Translations under genes and position numbers: made by a program | Notes under the pieces: model-generated | Seen by the model: the letters and a program-made list of their open reading frames with translations, nothing else | Told to the model about the DNA's origin: nothing | Database searches by the model: none | In this document: positions 58,237 through 64,000 of the stretch, in pieces | Numbering within the stretch: position 1 is the first letter of the stretch | Layout: the number at the start of each line of letters is the position of its first letter | DNA from: Selenomonadales bacterium | Lineage (GTDB): Bacteria > Bacillota > Negativicutes > Sporomusales > UBA7701 | NCBI GenBank assembly: GCA_018434945.1 | Contig: JAHDOI010000031.1 | Location: 1-64,000 of the forward strand | Length of the DNA stretch: 64,000 nucleotides | Direction: 5' to 3'

Positions 58237-58974
58237 CTGAAGCTGCGGGGAGGGTGGCTGGCGGGGTGGTACCTGCTGCTGGCGCTGCTGGCGGCGGAGG
58301 CGGCGCTGTATTTCGCCGCCGGCTGGGCGGCCGGGGTGTGCCGCCAGGCGGCGCGGCGCGATTTCAACGCCGCGGCGGCCCGCTGGCGCGAGGTAGACAA
58401 GGTTCCGTACGCCGGGTTTATCAATCTCTATGCCCGGCAGGAGGGTGTCAGCGCCGCCGTGGTGGCCGCCATCATCCGGGCGGAGAGCTCTTTTCAGCCG
58501 CGCGCGTTATCGCGCACCGGGGCGGCGGGACTGATGCAGGTCATTCCCGGGACGTGGCGGGAGGTGAACGGCCGCATCGGGGCGTGCCGCGGGCGGCACG
58601 CCGGCGAGTGCGGACCGGACTGCTATTTCGACCCGGAGCTCAACGTCCGCATCGGCACGGCGTATTACGCCGGCCTCGTCCGCCGTTACGGCGGGGATCT
58701 GGTGCTGGCGCTGGCCGCCTACAACGCGGGGTCGGGGACGGTGGACCGCTGCGGCGGGGTGCCGCCTTATGCGGAGACGCAGGAGTATGTCGCGCGGGTG
58801 ATGGCTTATTGGTACGGGGATGCCGGGCTGCCGGCGCCGTCCGGCGAACGGGCGGCGGAACGCTGGGAGGACGCGCGCCTCGCGGCGTCCTGGGGGGCGC
58901 CGGCCACGCTGGCGCTGGCCGCCTGTACGGCGCTCAGGCTGCTCAGGCGCCACCGGTCGTGGCGGTGGCGTTAG
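58237..58974 (+). CDS. Membrane-anchored lytic transglycosylase (SLT)
   Basis: This protein is placed between yabP and yabQ. The catalytic domain has the SLT motifs AAIIRAESSFQPRALSRTGAAGLMQVIPGTW, with catalytic Glu83 (IIRAESS), and AYNAGSGTVDRCGGVPPYAETQEYV. It cleaves glycan strands. The frame upstream of GTG 58336 reads on into a clear membrane anchor (LAGWYLLLALLAAEAALYF), but the only plausible start for it is CTG 58237, behind a GGGCGGGG stretch. A GTG start at 58336 would drop the anchor and leave 212 residues. The tail holds a second hydrophobic stretch (PATLALAACTALRLLRR). Confidence 0.75.
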   Translation: MKLRGGWLAGWYLLLALLAAEAALYFAAGWAAGVCRQAARRDFNAAAARWREVDKVPYAGFINLYARQEGVSAAVVAAIIRAESSFQPRALSRTGAAGLMQVIPGTWREVNGRIGACRGRHAGECGPDCYFDPELNVRIGTAYYAGLVRRYGGDLVLALAAYNAGSGTVDRCGGVPPYAETQEYVARVMAYWYGDAGLPAPSGERAAERWEDARLAASWGAPATLALAACTALRLLRRHRSWRWR

Positions 58975-58992
58975 GCTGCGGAGGAGGGGACG

Positions 58993-59454
58993 ATGAACGC
59001 CGACGGACAGATAGATACGTTCGTGATAACGGTCGTCACCGGGGCGCTCCTGGGGGTGACCTTCGATTTTTACCGCGTGCTGCGGACTTTTTTCCGGCCG
59101 CGCTGGCTGCTGACGTCGCTCGCCGATCTTTGTTACTGGCTGCTGGCGACGGGGGTCGTTTTTCTGGCGCTGCTGTTCGGCAACTGGGGCGAATTGAGGC
59201 TGTACACTTTCATCGGGCTGGCGCTCGGCGCGCTGGGGTACTACCGCCTGCTCAGCCGGCAGGCCGTCCGCCTGATCATCGCGCTGCTGCGCCTCGCGGC
59301 CGGCGCGGCGCGGGCGGTGAGGACGGCGGTCGTGTATCTGTTCGTGAAGCCGGCGGTGTATCTGGCCGGGCTGGCGCTGCGGCCGGTCCGCTACGCCAGG
59401 GCAAAACTGGCGGCCCGCCGCCCGCCGCCTGACGATACTGCGCCTCCGCGGTGA
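58993..59454 (+). CDS. yabQ: Sporulation protein YabQ
   Basis: This 153-residue membrane protein of the YabQ family starts NADGQIDTFVITVVTGALLGVTFDFYRVLR, with DLCYWLLATGVVFLALLFGNWGELRLYTFIGLALGALGYYRLL, as typical of YabQ, and has a basic tail. YabQ is needed for cortex formation in Bacillus. RBS is GGAGGAGG. It follows the transglycosylase gene by 18 bases. Confidence 0.9.
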   Translation: MNADGQIDTFVITVVTGALLGVTFDFYRVLRTFFRPRWLLTSLADLCYWLLATGVVFLALLFGNWGELRLYTFIGLALGALGYYRLLSRQAVRLIIALLRLAAGAARAVRTAVVYLFVKPAVYLAGLALRPVRYARAKLAARRPPPDDTAPPR

Positions 59455-59536
59455 GAAAATCTGCCATAATAGAGGAATGTTTACATAGTGCGTCGAATAT
59501 ATTGAATTTGTAATGGACGAAGGCCGAGGTGAGGAT

Positions 59537-59833
59537 ATGGCGGCATCCAAACGTACGGTGAAATATCGCGTCCGCTGGTTCCGCGTGACGGTGCTGGCTG
59601 TCGTCGCCTATTGCGTATATGTGCTGGCAGGGCAGCAGACCGAGCTGAACGCGCTGAACCGCGAGGCGGAGGCCACCCGTATCCGTCTCGAGCAGCTGCG
59701 TCAGGCCAACCAGTCGCTCGCCGACGAGAAGGGCAGGCTGACGACGCCCGCCTATGTCGAGAAGTTGGCCCGCGAGGAGCTGGGGCTGGTGAAACCGGGG
59801 GAGGTTCCGTATATCCCGGTGGAAAAAAATTAA
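59537..59833 (+). CDS. divIC: DivIC/FtsB-family septum formation initiator
   Basis: This 98-residue single-pass membrane protein of the DivIC/FtsB family has a short basic cytoplasmic start, one helix (VTVLAVVAYCVYVLAG), a coiled coil (QQTELNALNREAEATRIRLEQLRQANQSLADEKGRL) and the closing YVEKLAREELGLVKPGE block. It links DivIB and FtsL in the divisome. ATG 59537 follows GAGGTGAGG. Confidence 0.9.
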   Translation: MAASKRTVKYRVRWFRVTVLAVVAYCVYVLAGQQTELNALNREAEATRIRLEQLRQANQSLADEKGRLTTPAYVEKLAREELGLVKPGEVPYIPVEKN

Positions 59834-59848
59834 TAACCCGCGCTTTCC

Positions 59849-59878
59849 TTGACACCTTTTCGACGCCAAGAGTATAAT
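59849..59878 (+). promoter_or_regulatory. sigmaA promoter of the S1-domain gene
   Basis: TTGACA and TATAAT are separated by 18 bases, a near-ideal vegetative promoter. Confidence 0.88.
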
Positions 59879-59920
59879 ATGGTTGCAAAACATAGTATTT
59901 ATAGTATTTAAGGAGGAAAT

Positions 59921-60340
59921 TTGAGCAGCATGTCCATTCAGGTTGGCAGTGTGGTTGAAGGAGTCGTGACCGGGATAACCAACTTCGGCGCCTTTGTCGA
60001 GCTGCCGGGAGGAAAGGTAGGCCTCATTCATATTTCCGAGGTTGCCGACGTTTATGTCCGCGATGTCAAGGATTTTCTCAAGGAGAAAGACAAGGTCAAG
60101 GTGAAAGTCCTGTCGGTGGACGAACGCGGCAAGATCGGCCTATCGATCAAGCAGCTCCAGGAACCCAGCCCCAGGAAGCCTCCTGCCAACGAGGGCCGAC
60201 GTCCGGGCCGTTTCATGCCGCCGGCGTCGTTCGAAGACAAGCTCAGCAAGTTCCTCAAGGATAGCGACGAGCGTCTGACCGACCTCAAGCGCAACACGGA
60301 GTCGAAGCGCGGCGGCCGCGGCGCCCGCCGGGCAGAGTAG
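59921..60340 (+). CDS. S1-domain RNA-binding protein (YabR-like)
   Basis: This 139-residue protein has an N-terminal S1 OB-fold (about 6-75: VGSVVEGVVTGITNFGAFVELP, GLIHISEVADVYVRDV, KVKVLSVDERGKIGLSIKQL) and a basic, poorly structured tail ending RGGRGARRAE. YabR proteins bind RNA and lie in this spot in Bacillus. TTG 59921 is four bases after AGGAGG; the alternative ATG 59930 is 13 bases away. Confidence 0.9.
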   Translation: MSSMSIQVGSVVEGVVTGITNFGAFVELPGGKVGLIHISEVADVYVRDVKDFLKEKDKVKVKVLSVDERGKIGLSIKQLQEPSPRKPPANEGRRPGRFMPPASFEDKLSKFLKDSDERLTDLKRNTESKRGGRGARRAE

Positions 60341-60355
60341 CCACAGGCCAACAGG

Positions 60356-60384
60356 GAGCATCCCCCATGGGATGCTCTTTTTTT
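60356..60384 (+). terminator. Terminator after the S1-domain gene
   Basis: The GAGCATCCC..GGGATGCTC hairpin is followed by seven T. Confidence 0.9.
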
Positions 60385-60485
60385 GCGGGGAGCATTGGGG
60401 CGAAAAGCAGGAATCGCGAATAGATGCCGGGAATTACCAGTAACCTAAGCGTATGCGGCGGTATGCCGGGCGCGGGGGAGGAAAC

Positions 60486-61565
60486 ATGCGGATAGGCGCG
60501 CGTGTCATAAAAACGGGGATAGCGGTCGCGATTACGATGTTTCTGTGCAGGCTGCTGGAGCTGGAGCCCGCGTTTTTCGGCGCGGTTTCCGCGGTGATCA
60601 ATATCCAGCCGTCGATTTTTTTAACGCTGCGGGAGGCGCGCAACCAGGTTCTTGTCCATGTGCTGGGAGTTTCAGCCGGGTTCCTTTTCGGTTTTTTCCT
60701 GGGCGTTAATCCGCTGTCGGCGGGGTTGATCGTTATTCTGCTTATCCCGCTTTTTAGCAGGCTGAAGCTGAGCAGCGGGATAACGATGGGGATAGTGGCG
60801 GCTTTGTTCGTGCTCAGTTCGAGCACCGAGGAGTTTATGGCCCACGCTTTCGCGCGGACGGGAGTTATTTTCGTGGGTCTGGGCTCGGCGATGCTGGTCA
60901 ATGTGTTTCTGTGGCCGCCGCGGTATATGGAGCAGCTGAAAGAGAAGCTGCGGCAGAGCAACGAGGCGGCGGTGCTGTATTTCTGCCATGCGGTGCAGGA
61001 GTATGTCGGTCTTGAGGGTAAGGAGTACCACGGCGATACGGCGCCGGGGGAGCGGGTCGAGAGGCTCAATAAGGAGGCGCGCCGGCTGCTGGAGCTGCTG
61101 GGCCGGGAGCGGACGGTGGCCGCAGGGGCGGCTGACCCGGCAGGGTGGCTTGCCCTGGCGGAAAAGCTGATCGATTACAACGAGTCGATCACCCACAAGA
61201 GCAACCGCATCCTCGATCTTTTGCCTGGCAGGCTGGAGCGGCGGGTAAGCTCGGGTAATCCGCCGATCAGCGAGGAGTTCAGGGCCATCCTGGAGTTGCT
61301 GGCAAGCGGCTGCGTTACTGTCGTGAGGCTGAACGGGAAGCTGAGGTCGGTAATTGTCGACGGCGGCACCGCGGCCGCGGAGGAGATCAGCGAGGATTAC
61401 TGGGAAACGCTTACCAAGGCGATCGAGCAGTGGCAGCCAAGGCTCGCGGGCAGCTATTTCCTGCACGCGCTCCTGGAGGTGGCGGTGACGGCGAACGAGA
61501 TCAAATGGGCTTCGCGGCAGGCCAAGCTGCTGCTGGCGGAGAGCCTGGAGGACGGGGACCGCTAA
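60486..61565 (+). CDS. Aromatic acid exporter (ArAE/FUSC-like) family protein
   Basis: This 359-residue membrane protein has an N-terminal bundle of about five helices (KTGIAVAITMFLCRLL, VHVLGVSAGFLFGFFLGV) and a soluble helical second half (about 150-359). This is the ArAE_1/DUF939 architecture of Firmicutes. Relatives export aromatic acids or similar anions; the substrate is unknown. ATG 60486 follows GGGGAGGAA. Confidence 0.82.
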   Translation: MRIGARVIKTGIAVAITMFLCRLLELEPAFFGAVSAVINIQPSIFLTLREARNQVLVHVLGVSAGFLFGFFLGVNPLSAGLIVILLIPLFSRLKLSSGITMGIVAALFVLSSSTEEFMAHAFARTGVIFVGLGSAMLVNVFLWPPRYMEQLKEKLRQSNEAAVLYFCHAVQEYVGLEGKEYHGDTAPGERVERLNKEARRLLELLGRERTVAAGAADPAGWLALAEKLIDYNESITHKSNRILDLLPGRLERRVSSGNPPISEEFRAILELLASGCVTVVRLNGKLRSVIVDGGTAAAEEISEDYWETLTKAIEQWQPRLAGSYFLHALLEVAVTANEIKWASRQAKLLLAESLEDGDR

Positions 61566-61578
61566 CGCGGTCCGCACG

Positions 61579-61623
61579 AAAAACATGCTTTCGCTCCCGA
61601 AGGGGGGCGGAGGCATGTTTTTT
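61579..61623 (+). terminator. Terminator after the exporter gene
   Basis: The AAAAACATGC..GCATGTTTTTT hairpin has a partly paired GC-rich centre and a T run. Confidence 0.82.
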
Positions 61624-61667
61624 GGTTGCGGTTCTTGTCGGTTTTTTTTTCGCGCGCCCGACGCGGT

Positions 61668-61701
61668 TAGACAAATGGAATGATGGTAAATTATGTAAAA
61701 T
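61668..61701 (+). promoter_or_regulatory. Spo0A-type sigmaA promoter of spoIIE (wide spacing)
   Basis: TAGACA and TAAAAT are separated by 22 bases instead of 17. Bacillus spoIIE and spoIIG promoters are known for this 21-22 base spacing, used with Spo0A~P. A TTTGTCTA sequence (minus strand) overlapping the -35 resembles half of a 0A box. Confidence 0.55.
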
Positions 61702-61735
61702 AGTAGCATGATGCACTACCGGGAGAGGGATTGGG

Positions 61736-64000
61736 ATGCCTAAGGGAACGGTTGTCACGGTACCCGGCGGGACGGCCGCGGCCGAACCTGTCGACCGGGA
61801 GGGAAAAAGGAACTGGGCCGCGCTGGCGGCCTGGCTTATGACGTCGCTGGTGCGGCCGGCCGATCTGCCGTTCAATGTCCTGGCTTTCCTGCTCGGCCGG
61901 GTGTCGATTGTGGGGGAACTGGCGCCTTTCGGCCTGGCGTTTTGCGCGGCGGTGGCCCTGACGTCGCGGCACAGGGCGCCGGCGGCGGCGGTGGCGGCGT
62001 TGGCGGGGATGCTGTCGGTGGGGCGTTTTTTGGAGGCGGGGCTGTATCTGCTCGCCATGCTGGCGTACGCGAAGCTGGCGGACAGGCTGTCGCGGCAGCA
62101 GCGGAAGCTGCAGGCCGTGCCGCTTTGTGTGTTCGCGGCGGTGGTTTTCGGCGGCGGGCTGGTCGTGTTGTGGCAGCAGGCGCCGCTTTACAGTCTGCTG
62201 CTGGTGTTTTTCGACGCGGCGCTGTGCGTGGTGCTGACGTATATTTTCGCGGCGGCGCTGCCGCTCGTCGACGGCCGGCCGGACCGGGCGGCGGGGAGCG
62301 AGACGGTGATGTGCCTGGTGGTGATGCTGGCGGCGGCGGCGGCCGGTCTGGGCGATCTGGCGGTGGCGGGGTTCGGTCTCCGCAATATCGCCAGCAGCCT
62401 GGTTATAATGCTGCTGGCGTTCGCCGGCGGCGCGGGGCTGGGGGCGGCGGCCGGCGTGGCGGTGGGGATGGTGGCCGGGCTGGCTGACGGCAGCGCGGCG
62501 CTGATGATCGGTCTTTACGGCGTCGCCGGACTGCTGGCGGCCACGTTCCGCTCGCTGGGCAAGCTGGCGGTGATCGCCGGGTTTCTGCTCGGCGGCGCGA
62601 TCGCGGTGCTGGAGTTCGCCCAGCCGGTGGAGCTGACGCGGGTGCTGGCCGAGGGGGCGGTGGCGGCGTTGGCGTTCGCGGCCGTGCCGGTGGAGTGGCT
62701 GCGGGTGTGGTGCCGCGGCCTGAAGGATAAGGCGGGCGAGGAGTGCGCCGCGCCGCCGGCGCGCGAGGCGGCGGCCAAGCTGGCGCGGGTGGCCGATATT
62801 TTCGCCGGCCTGGCGGCGGTTTTGGGCCGGCGGGCGGTGCAGAACGGGGCGCTGGTGAGGGACGAGGAGATGAACAGGCTGCTGGCGGCGGCGGGGGAGA
62901 AGGTTTGCGGCCCCTGCCGCCGGCGCGCGGCGTGCTGGGAACAGGACCGGCAGCGCACGGTGCAGGCGCTGCAGGACGCGCTGGCGGCGGCGGATAAGGC
63001 GCGGCTGACGAGCGCGTCAATGCCGGAGCCGCTCAGAGGGAGATGCGAGCACGGGCGGGAGCTGGCGGAGACGGTTAATTCCACCGCCGAACGGAACAGG
63101 GCGTTGTCTTTCTGGGACAGGAAGGCGGCCGAGGCCCGGCTGCTGGCGGCCGAACAGCTGCGTGCGGTGGGGACGATCATCCGCAACCTGGCCGGGGAGG
63201 TGAGCCGGAGCGAGGCCGCGGGCGCGGCGCTGGCGGCGGCGCTGAAGGAGCAGGCGGCGGTCGGCGGGTGCCCGCTGGAGACGGCCGGGCTGGAGTGCGG
63301 CGGCGACCGACGGCTTGTGCGGGTGTCCAAGCAGCCCTGCCAGGGGCGGCGGGAGTGCCTCAATACCGTGCTGCCGCTGGCGGCGACGCTGCTGGGGGAG
63401 AGGCTGACGCTGGAGGCGGAATGCGGCGACGCCGGGAGGCGGGAACTGTGCCGCCTGACGATGGCGTCGGCGGGCCGCTACCGGGTGACGACAGGGCTGG
63501 CCTGCGCGGCGAAGGAGAAGGTGTCGGGCGATACGGCCGCGGTGCTGCCGCTGCCGGGCGGCCAGGTGGCGATGGTGCTGAGCGACGGCATGGGCACAGG
63601 CAGCCGGGCGGCCGGCGACAGCGCGGCGACGGTGCGGTTTTTGGAGCGGCTGCTGACGGCGGGGTTCGCGGTGGATGTGGCGGTGAAGACGGTGAATTCG
63701 CTGCTGCTTTTGAAGCTGCCGGAGGAGAGCTTCACGACGGTGGATATGGCGGTGATCGATACCGCCGCCGGCGAGGCCGAGTTTTTGAAGGTGGGGGCGG
63801 CGCCGAGTTTCGTGAAAAGGGTGCGGGAGGTGGCGACGATCAAGTCGTCGTCGCTGCCTGTGGGGATAATGCAGCAGGTGGAGATCGAGCCGGTGAGGTG
63901 GCTTTTGGCGCCAGGCGATATTGTCGTGATGGTGAGCGACGGGGTGGTGGAGGTGCCCGGCCGCGGCCTGGAGCGGGAGGGCTGGGTGGCGAACTTTCTG
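61736..64000 (+). CDS. spoIIE: Stage II sporulation protein E (partial, cut by window end)
   Basis: The first 755 residues of SpoIIE are present. They contain about ten N-terminal membrane helices (about 35-320), a regulatory linker with Cys-rich CGPCRRRAACWEQDRQR (about 385), and the start of the PP2C phosphatase domain (about 565 on), including LSDGMGTGSRAAGDSA and a second DGVVEVPG. SpoIIE dephosphorylates SpoIIAA in the forespore and so activates sigmaF; it also acts at the polar septum with FtsZ. The frame is open to the end of the window, so the C-terminus is missing. Confidence 0.95.
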   Translation, partial: MPKGTVVTVPGGTAAAEPVDREGKRNWAALAAWLMTSLVRPADLPFNVLAFLLGRVSIVGELAPFGLAFCAAVALTSRHRAPAAAVAALAGMLSVGRFLEAGLYLLAMLAYAKLADRLSRQQRKLQAVPLCVFAAVVFGGGLVVLWQQAPLYSLLLVFFDAALCVVLTYIFAAALPLVDGRPDRAAGSETVMCLVVMLAAAAAGLGDLAVAGFGLRNIASSLVIMLLAFAGGAGLGAAAGVAVGMVAGLADGSAALMIGLYGVAGLLAATFRSLGKLAVIAGFLLGGAIAVLEFAQPVELTRVLAEGAVAALAFAAVPVEWLRVWCRGLKDKAGEECAAPPAREAAAKLARVADIFAGLAAVLGRRAVQNGALVRDEEMNRLLAAAGEKVCGPCRRRAACWEQDRQRTVQALQDALAAADKARLTSASMPEPLRGRCEHGRELAETVNSTAERNRALSFWDRKAAEARLLAAEQLRAVGTIIRNLAGEVSRSEAAGAALAAALKEQAAVGGCPLETAGLECGGDRRLVRVSKQPCQGRRECLNTVLPLAATLLGERLTLEAECGDAGRRELCRLTMASAGRYRVTTGLACAAKEKVSGDTAAVLPLPGGQVAMVLSDGMGTGSRAAGDSAATVRFLERLLTAGFAVDVAVKTVNSLLLLKLPEESFTTVDMAVIDTAAGEAEFLKVGAAPSFVKRVREVATIKSSSLPVGIMQQVEIEPVRWLLAPGDIVVMVSDGVVEVPGRGLEREGWVANFL

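Noticed and set aside
58230-59432. Plus-strand frame of 400 codons across transglycosylase and yabQ
   Set aside because: It is another reading frame of two recognised genes, rich in Arg and Gly, with no motif.
1-64000. tRNA or rRNA genes
   Set aside because: Intergenic regions were scanned for the T-loop pattern and paired acceptor arms; nothing convincing was found.

Overview
The window looks like the chromosome of a GC-rich, endospore-forming Firmicute that has an outer membrane, most likely a Negativicute of the Sporomusa group. Two things point there together. The left end carries a subtilisin-type autotransporter with a C-terminal beta-barrel, which needs an outer membrane. The rest is full of sporulation and germination genes (spoVT, spoVB, fin, yabP, yabQ, spoIIE, gerA/B/C, spo0F, SpoIID and VanW families). 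No rRNA, tRNA, CRISPR array, prophage or insertion sequence was recognised.

Layout. 0-4.4 kb: autotransporter protease, a tiny two-helix membrane protein and a Nif11-type peptide between two near-identical terminators. 4.4-7.2 kb: feoA-feoB plus a third gene behind a Fur-like box. 7.3-17.1 kb: accessory genes (EamA exporter, two PHP phosphoesterases, DUF4870, nitroreductase, an acyltransferase/cNMP-binding fusion, an orphan sensor kinase, a ThiF-like enzyme, a GlcD-like oxidase) separated by palindromic repeats. 17.3-26.8 kb: single-chain PurL, amidase, a cytochrome b pair, LarA and a remodelled MurE-like ligase. 26.9-29.3 kb: VanW and SpoIID-like proteins with forespore-type promoters. 29.8-40.1 kb: the Firmicute block DUF1934-argS-rpoE-pyrG-(sppA, YIP1, lipoprotein)-spo0F-zinc protein-fsa. 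40.4-42.5 kb: LysM/M23 protein, small PrsW-like protease, and fin. 42.7-50.2 kb: mfd-spoVT-spoVB-mazG-hup. 50.5-57.8 kb: an inserted block (glycosyltransferase, universal stress protein, second SpoIID-like lipoprotein, gerABC). 57.9-64 kb: yabP-lytic transglycosylase-yabQ-divIC-S1 protein, a FUSC/ArAE-type protein and spoIIE, cut by the window end.

Much of the gene set serves one programme. Phosphorelay input (orphan kinase, Spo0F-like regulator) leads to Spo0A-type activation (unusual spoIIE promoter), then forespore transcription (Fin, SpoVT, several sigmaF/G-like promoters), cortex and wall remodelling (SpoIID, VanW, M23, transglycosylase, SpoVB, YabP/YabQ) and finally germination (GerABC).

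The most unusual non-coding feature is a dispersed set of about 110-120 bp imperfect palindromes (at least nine copies or remnants) with a conserved covarying stem and exchangeable tips, together with a second, about 205 bp, branched repeat present twice. These look like undescribed structured intergenic elements.
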